From NCBI GenBank assembly GCA_963726755.1, contig CAVSDB010000001.1, positions 186,001-250,000 of the forward strand: 64,000 nt of DNA, read 5' to 3'. This document shows, piece after piece, positions 33,328 to 41,229 of this stretch. Both the position numbers and the translations under genes were made by a program. Every line of letters begins with the position of its first letter. Position 1 is the stretch's first letter. This DNA is from DATKIY01 sp963726755 (GTDB lineage Bacteria; Actinomycetota; Actinomycetes; JAHEKZ01). The notes below the pieces were generated by a model. The model was not told where the DNA came from. It saw only the letters and a list, made by a program, of their open reading frames with translations, and made no database searches.

Positions 33328-33780
33328 CTATTGGTTAGTTCGGGTGTCTTCTTGGCAGTTGGTGACATCGACGCTGGTTGGTTGCGACGTCACCTTCAGC
33401 GTGTAGGTCACGTGTGCTTCCGACTCTTGCGCCGCGATCGGCACGTCGGCCCGTCCGACTTCAACGCTGAAGGTATCCAGCGCTCGAACGGTGCAGACCA
33501 CGTTAGTACCGGCCGGTTTGAAGACGTCGAAGTTGATGGTGATAGCGGTGTCGCTGACGTCTGAGTATCCCACGGTAACCCACCTGACGTCCTGGCCCGC
33601 TTGCTCAGTAGCCGCCCACACCACCCAGCCGACGAACAGCACAGCCAACAGAGCAATCGAGATCAGAAGGGGCCGGGACCGGTGGTCCGCAATCCCGTAA
33701 CGGCTGGCCATGAGCTCGGCGTCATACGGCGTTGGCACCGGTTCAACTCCGGGGGATTCGACACCTTGGGGTTCGCTCAC
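33328..33780 (-). CDS. DUF4307 membrane protein
   Basis: 150 residues from GTG 33780. A Pro/Glu-rich cytoplasmic N-terminus with MASRYG is followed by one membrane helix (PLLISIALLAVLFVGWVVWA) and an extracytoplasmic beta-rich domain (YSDVSDTAITINFDVFKP, VCTVRALDTFSVEVG). Two cysteines (VVCTV and TNCQED) could form a disulfide outside the membrane. DUF4307 is an actinobacterial family of unknown function fixed between greA and mca. Confidence 0.87.
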   Translation of the reverse strand: MSEPQGVESPGVEPVPTPYDAELMASRYGIADHRSRPLLISIALLAVLFVGWVVWAATEQAGQDVRWVTVGYSDVSDTAITINFDVFKPAGTNVVCTVRALDTFSVEVGRADVPIAAQESEAHVTYTLKVTSQPTSVDVTNCQEDTRTNQ

Positions 33781-33786
33781 GACTCC

Positions 33787-33806
33787 ATTGTCCTGCCCTC
33801 TAGGGT
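33787..33806. promoter_or_regulatory. Divergent leaderless promoter pair for DUF4307 and mca
   Basis: On the + strand TAGGGT (33801-33806) precedes mca GTG 33814 by seven bases. On the minus strand GACAAT (33792-33787) precedes the DUF4307 GTG 33780 by six bases. The two -10 elements lie 8 bp apart, so simultaneous use by two polymerases looks sterically difficult. Confidence 0.55.
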
Positions 33807-33813
33807 GACGGCC

Positions 33814-34698
33814 GTGTCCCCCTCCCCTGACCCGCTACGTCTGATGGCGGTCCACGCGCACCCAGATGACGAGTCGAGCAAGGGTGCGGCAAGCACGGTT
33901 CGCTACGTCCGCGAGGGCGTCGAGGTGATGGTTGTCACGTGCACAGGTGGTGAGCGAGGCGACATCTTGAATCCAAAGCTGGTCGACGACCCGGAGATCC
34001 TGGCGAACCTCACCGAGGTACGACGTCGTGAGATGGATCGTGCGAGGGAGATCCTTGGCGTGCGCCAGGAGTGGCTAGGTTTCGTCGACTCGGGATATGT
34101 CGAGGACTACACCGTCGCGGATCGAGACAAGCTGCCAGAGGGCTGCTTCGCTCGACAACCCGTCGAGGACGCAGCTGCACCCCTTGTCACGTTGCTGCGC
34201 TCGTTTCGTCCGCACGTCGTGACGACGTACGACGAGAACGGTGGATACCCGCATCCGGACCACATCATGTGCCATGAGATCTCGATGCATGCCTACGAAG
34301 CGGCAGCTGATGCGACGCGCTACTCCGAGCGCGGGAGCCCGTGGCAACCCGCGAAGTTGTACTACCAGCTGGGGTTTCACAAAGATCGCTTCGAAGCGTT
34401 GCATCGTGCCGTTCTGGCGGCCGGTCTTGAGTCACCCTTTGCTGAATGGCTCGATGAGTGGGTGGACCGACCCGAGGACCAGGGGAGAGTGACGACCCTG
34501 GTGCCTTGCGCGGAGTACTTCCCCCAGCGCGACGATGCGTTGCGCGCGCACGCCACCCAGGTCGATGAAGATGGCTGGTGGTTCAACGTCCCCATGGAAC
34601 TGCAGCAGACGACCTGGCCGACTGAGGATTTCCAACTCGTCCGCAGCGAGGTGCACACCGAACTTCCTGAGGACGATTTATTTGCTGGGTTACGTTGA
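33814..34698 (+). CDS. mca: Mycothiol S-conjugate amidase
   Basis: 294 residues from GTG 33814; the open frame upstream overlaps DUF4307 and is rejected. PIG-L/LmbE-fold zinc enzyme cleaving mycothiol adducts to mercapturic acids during detoxification. Zinc ligands are in VHAHPDDESSKGA and GGYPHPDHIMCH, and TCTGGERGDILNP is typical of the Mca/MshB group. Position next to greA and DUF4307 and the length favour Mca over MshB. It implies that the organism makes mycothiol. Confidence 0.93.
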   Translation: MSPSPDPLRLMAVHAHPDDESSKGAASTVRYVREGVEVMVVTCTGGERGDILNPKLVDDPEILANLTEVRRREMDRAREILGVRQEWLGFVDSGYVEDYTVADRDKLPEGCFARQPVEDAAAPLVTLLRSFRPHVVTTYDENGGYPHPDHIMCHEISMHAYEAAADATRYSERGSPWQPAKLYYQLGFHKDRFEALHRAVLAAGLESPFAEWLDEWVDRPEDQGRVTTLVPCAEYFPQRDDALRAHATQVDEDGWWFNVPMELQQTTWPTEDFQLVRSEVHTELPEDDLFAGLR

Positions 34699-34723
34699 AC
34701 GGTGGAGCGGAGATGATGGTCGC

Positions 34724-34996
34724 GTGATGCTGCTGAGTGCGTACGGTACGCCGTTCGTGGTGCGGACTGACGACACGCTGATCGGTCCTGGCCCGGGTTT
34801 AGTGGCGTTCCTGATCGTGGCAGCGCTGGGCGTTGCGGTCTTCTTGTTGGTCCGTTCGATGCTCAACCAGATCAAGAAGGTCCCACCGACCTTCGACGAC
34901 CCCGATGAGACCGCGGACGAAGACCCCACGAACGAAGAAGCCGCCAAGGACGGCGAAGAACCGCCAGAACCAGAACCAGAAAGCGAACACCTTTAG
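34724..34996 (+). CDS. Small membrane protein with acidic tail
   Basis: 90 residues from GTG 34724 (ATG follows directly). GATGAT lies six bases upstream and could be a leaderless -10. One membrane helix (GLVAFLIVAALGVAVFLLV) and a short basic stretch (RSMLNQIKKV) precede a disordered tail of about 35 residues rich in Asp, Glu and Pro. A similar small protein follows mca in mycobacteria. No function is known to me. Confidence 0.78.
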   Translation: MMLLSAYGTPFVVRTDDTLIGPGPGLVAFLIVAALGVAVFLLVRSMLNQIKKVPPTFDDPDETADEDPTNEEAAKDGEEPPEPEPESEHL

Positions 34997-35010
34997 AACC
35001 TAAGAACGAC

Positions 35011-35033
35011 CCGCTCTCCGCGCACCAGAGCGG
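35011..35033 (+). terminator. Hairpin after the small membrane protein gene
   Basis: CCGCTCT (35011-35017) pairs with AGAGCGG (35027-35033), followed by TTCT; flanking AGAA/TTCT can extend the stem after a gap. It separates the mca unit from the iron-regulated genes. Confidence 0.55.
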
Positions 35034-35064
35034 TTCTGGGGTGGATTTGGTGGTGGGCGAGGGA

Positions 35065-35083
35065 TAAGGTTAGGCTCACCTAA
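35065..35083 (+). promoter_or_regulatory. DtxR/IdeR-type iron box upstream of bfd-bfr
   Basis: TAAGGTTAGGCTCACCTAA matches the 19-bp DtxR/IdeR consensus TWAGGTTAGSCTWACCTWA at all positions but one. A -10-like TAGGCT (35071-35076) is embedded in it. In mycobacteria IdeR with iron activates ferritin genes and represses uptake genes; which applies here depends on the true start site. Confidence 0.88.
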
Positions 35084-35135
35084 TTCCGCTAGGAAGCGGT
35101 AGCCCAGAACGGTCAGAATCCCCCACGGGAGAGCC

Positions 35136-35315
35136 ATGTACGCCTGCGTCTGCCACGCCGTCACTGACGGTGAGTTGGCCGCTGTGATCGATGAGGGTGC
35201 CCAAACCCCTCTCGAGGTGGGGCGAGCCTGTGGTGCTGGAACCGGCTGTGGCAGTTGCCTCGACCGCATCTGCGACAGGCTCGCGCGAATGTCTCCGGTT
35301 GGCGCCGTAGGGTGA
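35136..35315 (+). CDS. bfd: Bacterioferritin-associated ferredoxin
   Basis: 59 residues from ATG 35136 with GGGAGAG five bases upstream. The four [2Fe-2S] ligands are Cys4 and Cys6 (MYACVCHAV), Cys38 and Cys41 (GTGCGSC), the same spacing as E. coli Bfd. Bfd binds bacterioferritin and delivers electrons so that stored ferric iron is released as Fe(II). It is followed 38 bp later by bfr and preceded by an iron box, so it forms an iron storage and release unit. Confidence 0.92.
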   Translation: MYACVCHAVTDGELAAVIDEGAQTPLEVGRACGAGTGCGSCLDRICDRLARMSPVGAVG

Positions 35316-35353
35316 CTTCGTTGGTCAAGTAGTGCGACCGAGGGAGATCTGAC

Positions 35354-35833
35354 ATGGACGGTGACGCGAAAGTCATCGAGTTTCTCAACGAGCAGCTCAC
35401 GGCAGAGCTCACCGCGATCAACCAGTACTTCCTCCACGCGAAGATGCAGGAGGACTGGGGCTACACCAAACTCGCCGCCTACACCAAGGCGGAGTCCATC
35501 GACGAGATGAAGCACGCTGAGGTACTGACCGACCGAATTTTGTTCCTTGGTGGTTTGCCCAATTACCAAAAGTTGTCCCCGTTGTCCGTCGGTGCCACCG
35601 TCCTGGAGCAGTTGCAGGCTGACATGCAACTCGAGATCTCCGCGGTGACTCGGCTCCGGCAGGGCGCTGAGTACATGCGAAGCGTTAGTGACATCACCAG
35701 TGCCGCGCTATTCGAGGAGATCCTCGCTGACGAGGAACACCACGTCGACTACCTCGAGACCCAGCTCGAACTGATTGCCACGCTGGGCGAGCCGCTCTAC
35801 CTCGCGCAACTCATCGAGCAACCATCGTCGTAG
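35354..35833 (+). CDS. bfr: Bacterioferritin
   Basis: 159 residues from ATG with GGGAGA upstream. Ferritin-like four-helix bundle that forms a 24-subunit shell, oxidises Fe(II) and stores it as mineral. Haem-ligand Met52 is present in DEMKHAE; the ferroxidase residues appear in LTAELTAINQYFLHA (Glu), DEMKHAE (Glu, His) and LADEEHHVDYLE (Glu, His). The C-terminus is normal. Transcription with bfd is likely. Confidence 0.97.
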   Translation: MDGDAKVIEFLNEQLTAELTAINQYFLHAKMQEDWGYTKLAAYTKAESIDEMKHAEVLTDRILFLGGLPNYQKLSPLSVGATVLEQLQADMQLEISAVTRLRQGAEYMRSVSDITSAALFEEILADEEHHVDYLETQLELIATLGEPLYLAQLIEQPSS

Positions 35834-35870
35834 CCGCTCAGCTGGCCGGCTCGGTTCTCAAGACTTCCGC

Positions 35871-36380
35871 ATGACGCAACCCTCGTCACTAGACAACCCC
35901 CTGCTCGCCGAGCTGCAATGGGTTCACAGCATGCTGCGTCGAGATCTGGCAGTGATTCGCGAACTCGCAGACGCCGCGGCGGACGGAGCACCGTCAAGGC
36001 AGATCCAGGCAGGCCTGCAGGATCTGCAATCCCGAGGCCCGTTGTTTCAGTTGAAAGTGAACTGCCTGAACTACTGCCAACTCGTGCATCACCATCATCG
36101 GGCCGAGGACGCCATGCTGTTCCCCGCTGTACGTCAGTCGGCGCCGCACCTCAGTGCGGTCGTCGACAAGCTCGAGGCGGACCACCTGGCTGTCTCGGAC
36201 TTGTTGCGCCAAGTCGAGGACCATGCCTTGCAGTTGTCCGACGTCGAGGCTGAAGTTCGGTTGAGCCTGGTGTTCGCGCTGCGATCGCTTTCTGACTATC
36301 TGCTTGAGCACCTTGAGTTCGAGGAGGCCAACCTCGCACCCGTGCTCGCGTCATGGCAGAGCTGGCCGTTCTGGTCCTGA
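35871..36380 (+). CDS. Hemerythrin-domain protein
   Basis: 169 residues from ATG 35871. Helical HHE domain with candidate di-iron ligands: His in ELQWVHSMLRRDL, the cluster LVHHHHRAEDAMLFP, EADHLAVSDLL, and LLEHLEFEEANLAPVL. Such proteins bind oxygen, nitric oxide or iron. AAGACT lies five bases before the start. The TGA overlaps the next ATG (TGATG), so the two products are probably translated together. Placement after bfd-bfr may reflect iron or oxidative-stress control. Confidence 0.85.
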   Translation: MTQPSSLDNPLLAELQWVHSMLRRDLAVIRELADAAADGAPSRQIQAGLQDLQSRGPLFQLKVNCLNYCQLVHHHHRAEDAMLFPAVRQSAPHLSAVVDKLEADHLAVSDLLRQVEDHALQLSDVEAEVRLSLVFALRSLSDYLLEHLEFEEANLAPVLASWQSWPFWS

Positions 36381-38398
36381 TGGTCAATCGACTCGGTGAC
36401 TCGACGTCTCCCTACCTCCTGCAGCACAAGGACAATCCGGTCGACTGGCACGAGTGGGACGACCAGGCATTCGCTGAGGCGCGAGAACGTAACGTGCCGA
36501 TCCTGCTTTCGGTCGGCTACTCCGCATGCCACTGGTGCCACGTTATGGCGCACGAGTCTTTCGAAGACGACACGACCGCTGCCCTGATGAACGAGCGCTA
36601 TGTGAATGTCAAAGTCGACCGTGAGGAACGGCCGGACGTTGATGCGGTCTACATGAATGCGCTGACCGCTATGACCGGCCACGGCGGCTGGCCGATGACG
36701 GTCTTCCTTACCGCTGACGGTGCGCCGTTCTACGCCGGAACGTACTTCCCCCCGCAACGTCGTGCCGGAAGTCCTGCGTTTAGAGACGTCCTGATCGCTG
36801 TCTCCGACACTTGGCGCGAACGAGCCGACGAAGTGGCCACGCAGGCCGACAACATCGTGCAGCGGCTCTCTGAGGCGATAGCTGGTAGTGAAATGCGCGG
36901 CCAGTCCCCGCCGTCGGTTGAGGATCTCCAGACGGCACTCGGCGTTTTGACTCGGCACTACGACTACGCGCGCGGCGGTTTCGGCTCGGCGCCGAAGTTC
37001 CCGCCGTCAATGGTCCTGGAGTTCTTGATCAGGCATCACGCTCGGACCGGATCAGCCGATGCCCTGCTCATGGCCGAGCGCACGATGCGAGCCATGGCTT
37101 GCGGAGGCATGTACGACCAACTAGGCGGCGGTTTCGCCAGGTACAGCGTCGACGCTGACTGGGTCGTTCCCCACTTCGAGAAGATGCTGTACGACAACGC
37201 GCTGCTGGCGCGGGTAGCGGTACATCTGTGGCGATCTACTGGACGTCCCCTCGGTCGACGTATCGCCGAAGAGACCGCCGACTTCATGGTGTCCGAGTTG
37301 TTGACGGCTGAAGGTGGCTTTGCTTCTGCGCTTGACGCCGACACTGAGGGCGTCGAGGGACGGTTCTACGTCTGGAACCCAGCGCAGCTCGTGGATGCGC
37401 TGGGCAACGATGACGGTGAGTGGGCAGCGTCGGTGTTCAACGTCACCGTCGAGGGAACGTTCGAAGAGGGCTTTTCGACGCTGCAACTGCTCCGGGATCC
37501 AGAGGACGATGCGCGCCTGGCTAGCGTCCGCCAACTTCTGCTCGAAGCGCGAAGCATGCGCGCTCGCCCGCAAAGGGATGACAAGGTCGTGACGTCGTGG
37601 AACGGCTTAGCCATCGCTGCCCTGGCCGAGATAGGTGCCCTCCTAGATCGCCCAGACCTCATCGACGCAGCTCGCAGGGCGGCTGAATTACTGCTGGGCA
37701 CCCACGTCGTCGATGGCAAGTTACGACGTGCCTCACGCGACGGCGTCGTCGGACGTCCAGCCGGAGTCCTTGACGACTATGCGAACGTGACCGAGGGCTT
37801 GCTGGCGCTTTACAACGTCACAAGCGAGCCTCGCTGGTACTTAGCAGCCGAAGAGTTCGTAGCGGCGATCACCGACGACTTCGCAGACGGTCACGGCGGG
37901 TTGTATGACACCTCGCACGATGCCGAACGGCTCGTGCAGCGCCCGCAGGATCCCACCGACAATGCGACGCCGTCTGGCCAATCTGCAGCCGCAGGCGCGT
38001 TGCTCTCGTACGCCGCACTGAGCGGTGACGCATCGACTCGAGACGTGGTCGAGGAACTCATGACATCGGCCTCACGCCTCGCGTCCACGTCCCCTCGATT
38101 CGCTGGCTGGTGGCTGGCAGTGGCCGAGGCGTGGCACGACGGACCGCGCGAGGTTGCGATCGTTGGTGGCTCAGCCGATCAACGCGACGCGTTGCGTGAT
38201 GTTGCCCTGGAATCAGTCGCGCCCGGGCTGGTCGTTGCGGTTCATCATGATCAGGCCGATCCCGTGGTCCCTCTCCTGCAGCACCGGCCACTGGACGTCG
38301 AGCCAGCAGTTGCTTACGTGTGTCGCAATTTTAGTTGCCAGGCACCGACCACCGAGGTGTCGACGCTGACGGTTCTACTGCGTTCGTCCACAGCATGA
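36380..38398 (+). CDS. DUF255 thioredoxin-like protein (YyaL/SPATA20 family)
   Basis: 672 residues from ATG 36380. The N-terminal thioredoxin fold starts NRLGDSTSPYLLQHKDNPVD and has the active-site-like CHWC at residues 50-53 (SACHWCHVMAHESF); GHGGWPMTVFLT and YAGTYFPP follow. The rest is an alpha/alpha-barrel resembling N-acylglucosamine 2-epimerase or cellobiose-epimerase folds (PKFPPSMVLEFL, DQLGGGFARYSVDADWVVPH). The family is widespread; catalytic role is not established. The same gene follows mca in M. tuberculosis. Confidence 0.92.
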   Translation: MVNRLGDSTSPYLLQHKDNPVDWHEWDDQAFAEARERNVPILLSVGYSACHWCHVMAHESFEDDTTAALMNERYVNVKVDREERPDVDAVYMNALTAMTGHGGWPMTVFLTADGAPFYAGTYFPPQRRAGSPAFRDVLIAVSDTWRERADEVATQADNIVQRLSEAIAGSEMRGQSPPSVEDLQTALGVLTRHYDYARGGFGSAPKFPPSMVLEFLIRHHARTGSADALLMAERTMRAMACGGMYDQLGGGFARYSVDADWVVPHFEKMLYDNALLARVAVHLWRSTGRPLGRRIAEETADFMVSELLTAEGGFASALDADTEGVEGRFYVWNPAQLVDALGNDDGEWAASVFNVTVEGTFEEGFSTLQLLRDPEDDARLASVRQLLLEARSMRARPQRDDKVVTSWNGLAIAALAEIGALLDRPDLIDAARRAAELLLGTHVVDGKLRRASRDGVVGRPAGVLDDYANVTEGLLALYNVTSEPRWYLAAEEFVAAITDDFADGHGGLYDTSHDAERLVQRPQDPTDNATPSGQSAAAGALLSYAALSGDASTRDVVEELMTSASRLASTSPRFAGWWLAVAEAWHDGPREVAIVGGSADQRDALRDVALESVAPGLVVAVHHDQADPVVPLLQHRPLDVEPAVAYVCRNFSCQAPTTEVSTLTVLLRSSTA

Positions 38399-38419
38399 AT
38401 AGGAGTTTGTTGCTAAGGC

Positions 38420-38456
38420 TTGCACCAGGGATGTAACGATGTAATCATCATTACAT
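38420..38456 (+). promoter_or_regulatory. Promoter with palindrome over the start of the RHH-like gene
   Basis: TTGCAC (38420-38425), a 17-bp spacer, AATCAT (38443-38448) and six bases lead to ATG 38455. The inverted repeat ATGTAAT-CATC-ATTACAT (38439-38456) covers the -10 and the first two bases of the start codon; an extra half-site ATGTAAC lies at 38431-38437. Confidence 0.7.
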
Positions 38457-38997
38457 GAGCAAAAAAGAGGCGAGTTCAAGCACGCAGCACGACGAAGCGA
38501 CCGGGATTTCCGCATGGTTGGCCGACCGGCTGCCTGACGACTGGTTCGAAGGACCGCCCAGCGTGGTCACCGATCGCGAAGAGATCACCGTCGTCGGCAC
38601 GCTGACGCTGCCAACCACGGGTAGTCAGGGCGATGCGGAGCAGTCCGCAGCCATTCGGACCGGCATCGCCTCCTTCCGCGAGGCCACCCGGGCCGAACGC
38701 ATGGCGATCGCACGTGATCTTGAGCACCGCACCGATCGCAAAGTGGCTTGGGGCGTCGAGGTCGAGGGTGAACGCTACCTGTTCACTCACTTGGCTGCAC
38801 CGGTGATGACGCGCCTTCGACAGCCCGAGAGGCAGGTGCTCGACACCTTGGTAGCCGCAGGTGTAGCGCGCTCTCGCGCCGATGCGCTGGCGTGGTGCGT
38901 GAGACTGGTTGGCGAGCACTCTGACGACTGGTTGGTGCAGTTGCGCGAGGCGATGGCAGAAGTCGAGGCGGTCCGTGCGTCAGGGCCAGATCGCTGA
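38455..38997 (+). CDS. Actinobacterial protein with probable ribbon-helix-helix C-terminal domain
   Basis: 180 residues. I recall no named family. The middle (REATRAERMAIARDLEHRTD, KVAWGVEVEGERYLFTHL) is compact and charged. Residues about 117-150 (PVMTRLRQPERQVLDTLVAA, then GVARSRADALAWCVRL) have the strand-helix-helix pattern and SRADAL turn of ribbon-helix-helix DNA-binding proteins. A palindromic site covers its own promoter, which fits autoregulation. Close homologues appear to be widespread in actinobacteria near uppS. A DNA-binding role is inferred. Confidence 0.72.
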   Translation: MSKKEASSSTQHDEATGISAWLADRLPDDWFEGPPSVVTDREEITVVGTLTLPTTGSQGDAEQSAAIRTGIASFREATRAERMAIARDLEHRTDRKVAWGVEVEGERYLFTHLAAPVMTRLRQPERQVLDTLVAAGVARSRADALAWCVRLVGEHSDDWLVQLREAMAEVEAVRASGPDR

Positions 38998-39044
38998 CCT
39001 CGGCGGCGCTACGCTTGGCCCCCAGCCGGTAGAAGGGAGCCGCG

Positions 39045-39806
39045 GTGGGGGTGCGCGATCTCGCATACCAGGTTTACGAACGCCGCCTCTTGGCATCGTT
39101 GGCGGATCGACCGACGCCACATCACGTGGGGGTCATCCTTGACGGCAACCGTCGATGGGCGCGCGCCCTGGGTTCCTCCGACGCCACCGGTCATCAAGCA
39201 GGAGCCGACAAGATCGTCGAGCTGCTTGGCTGGTGCGAAGAAGCCGGTGTCGAACTAGTCACTTTGTGGCTACTGTCGACCGACAACCTCACCCGGCCCT
39301 CTGACGAACTCGAGACGCTGTTACGCATCATCGAAACCGTTGTTCACGACCTGTCCGAGCAGCGACGTTGGCGGATCAACCCCGTTGGTTCCTTGGACCT
39401 ACTGCCCGAAGGCACCGCCCGAGTGCTCAAGGAGGCCGCAGCCGCCACCAGCGCGGTGGACGGCCTCTGGGTCAACGTGGCCGTCGGGTACGGCGGCCGA
39501 CAAGAAATCGCCGACGCAGTCCGCTCGCTGCTGGCTGAACACGCAGAACGTGGCACGTCGTTGGACGAACTGGTGCGCTCGCTAGACGTCGAGCACATCT
39601 CCGAGCACCTCTACACCAAGGGCCAGCCTGATCCTGATCTGGTCATCCGCACGTCAGGGGAGCAGCGGCTCTCGGGGTTCATGCTCTGGCAGAGCGCCCA
39701 TAGTGAGTACTACTTCTGCGAGGCCTATTGGCCCGCGTTCCGCAGAGTGGACTTCTTACGCGCGTTGCGGTCGTACGCCCAGCGCCATCGACGATTCGGC
39801 AACTAG
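39045..39806 (+). CDS. uppS: Short-chain cis-prenyltransferase (undecaprenyl diphosphate synthase family)
   Basis: 253 residues from GTG 39045 with AGAAGGGAG upstream. Catalytic Asp33 is in VILDGNRRWAR; LLSTDNLTRPSDEL, VNVAVGYGGRQEI and the C-terminal PDLVIRTSGEQRLSGFMLWQ are family signatures. It adds isopentenyl units in cis to an allylic diphosphate for lipid carriers. The position parallels mycobacterial Rv1086, which makes Z,E-farnesyl diphosphate, so the product may be short rather than C50-C55. Confidence 0.92.
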   Translation: MGVRDLAYQVYERRLLASLADRPTPHHVGVILDGNRRWARALGSSDATGHQAGADKIVELLGWCEEAGVELVTLWLLSTDNLTRPSDELETLLRIIETVVHDLSEQRRWRINPVGSLDLLPEGTARVLKEAAAATSAVDGLWVNVAVGYGGRQEIADAVRSLLAEHAERGTSLDELVRSLDVEHISEHLYTKGQPDPDLVIRTSGEQRLSGFMLWQSAHSEYYFCEAYWPAFRRVDFLRALRSYAQRHRRFGN

Positions 39807-39919
39807 CCGCGGCAGAGTAGTCGGGGCTCGGCGTGGCGACCGGGATGGGCTCGACTCCGGACGTACCTTCACACCAACGGGTCGGCGCGGGGTCGGCCAG
39901 CTTTGGGAGGCCATGAACT

Positions 39920-41212
39920 GTGGTGCGCCGGACTTTTGTTCTCGACACATCCGTCCTGCTGAGCGATCCAACTGCATTGCAACGCTTCCACGAACATGAC
40001 GTTGTTGTTCCGGTGGTGGTGATCACCGAACTCGAAGCCAAACGGTCGCACCCAGAACTCGGTTACTTCGCGCGTTCGGCGCTGCGCATGCTTGATGAAT
40101 TGCGCATAAAGCACGGCCGCCTTGACGAAGCGATTCCACTCGGTGAGAGCGGCGGGATGCTTCGCGTCGAACTGAACAACACCGACCCGGACGTCCTCCC
40201 ACCCGGTTTTCGAATCGGTGACAACGATTCACGCATCCTTGCCGTGGCGCGAAACCTCGCCGCGTCCGGTCAGGACGTCACGCTGGTCTCCAAGGACTTG
40301 CCGCTGCGCGTCAAGGCCTCGGCGATGGGAATCGCGGCCGATGAGTACCAAGCCGAGCTCGCCGTCGAGTCCGGCTGGACCGGCATGGCTGAGTTGGAGG
40401 TTGAGGCCGACCTGCTCGACCAGTTGTACGACGAAGAGTGCGTCGACCTCGACCAGGCACGTGACTTGCCCTGCAACACCGGATTAGTCCTGTTGTCTCC
40501 CAGGGGTTCAGGACTTGGCCGAGTAACCGCGGAGAAGCAGGTACGACTCGTCCGAGGCGACCGCGAGGCGTTCGGGCTCCATGGCCGCAGTGCAGAACAG
40601 CGCGTGGCCCTTGACCTGTTGCTCGACCCCGACGTTGGCATCGTGTCATTGGGAGGGCGCGCGGGTACCGGAAAGTCCGCGCTCGCGCTGTGTGCCGGAC
40701 TTGAGGCCGTGATGGAACGGCGTCAACACCGAAGAGTCGTGGTCTTTCGTCCGCTCTTCGCGGTCGGGGGTCAGGAACTTGGATACCTGCCCGGTACCGA
40801 GTCCGAAAAGATGAATCCCTGGGGCCAGGCGGTCTTCGACACGTTGTCGGCGATCACCACCACAGAGGTCGTCGAGGAGATCGTTGACAGGGGAATGCTT
40901 GAAGTCCTACCCCTGACACATATTCGAGGACGGTCGTTGCACGACTCGTTCGTGATCGTCGATGAGGCGCAGTCACTCGAACGAAACGTGCTCCTCACCG
41001 TCTTGTCGCGGATCGGCCAAGGTTCGCGCGTCGTTCTAACGCACGACGTTGCGCAGCGCGACAACCTGCGTGTGGGACGTCACGACGGAGTCGTTGCGGT
41101 CGTTGAGAAGCTCAAAGGTCATCCGTTGTTCGCCCACGTGACGCTGACGCGCTCGGAGCGTTCGCCGATTGCGGCGCTGGTGACCGAGATGCTGGAGGAC
41201 CTCACGCCCTAG
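39920..41212 (+). CDS. PhoH2-type protein: PIN nuclease domain fused to PhoH ATPase
   Basis: 430 residues from GTG 39920 with GGGAGG ten bases upstream. The N-terminal PIN domain (residues 1-135) starts FVLDTSVLLSDPTAL and keeps the acidic site (Asp9, Glu38 in VVITELEAKR, Asp in GDNDSRILAVA). The PhoH domain has Walker A GRAGTGKSAL with Lys252 and Walker B FVIVDEAQSLE. Mycobacterial PhoH2 is an RNA helicase-nuclease encoded after a small antitoxin gene; no comparable antitoxin is visible in the 113-bp gap upstream. Confidence 0.92.
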   Translation: MVRRTFVLDTSVLLSDPTALQRFHEHDVVVPVVVITELEAKRSHPELGYFARSALRMLDELRIKHGRLDEAIPLGESGGMLRVELNNTDPDVLPPGFRIGDNDSRILAVARNLAASGQDVTLVSKDLPLRVKASAMGIAADEYQAELAVESGWTGMAELEVEADLLDQLYDEECVDLDQARDLPCNTGLVLLSPRGSGLGRVTAEKQVRLVRGDREAFGLHGRSAEQRVALDLLLDPDVGIVSLGGRAGTGKSALALCAGLEAVMERRQHRRVVVFRPLFAVGGQELGYLPGTESEKMNPWGQAVFDTLSAITTTEVVEEIVDRGMLEVLPLTHIRGRSLHDSFVIVDEAQSLERNVLLTVLSRIGQGSRVVLTHDVAQRDNLRVGRHDGVVAVVEKLKGHPLFAHVTLTRSERSPIAALVTEMLEDLTP

Positions 41213-41217
41213 TCCCG

Positions 41218-41223
41218 TAGGCT
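41218..41223 (+). promoter_or_regulatory. Leaderless -10 element (TAGGCT)
   Basis: TAGGCT, six bases, then GTG 41230. It starts five bases after the PhoH2 stop. Confidence 0.7.
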
Positions 41224-41229
41224 GCGGCA

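Noticed and set aside
39833..39916. 27-codon GTG frame as a PhoH2 antitoxin
   Set aside because: It is very short, has no ribosome binding site and its composition shows no antitoxin-like pattern.
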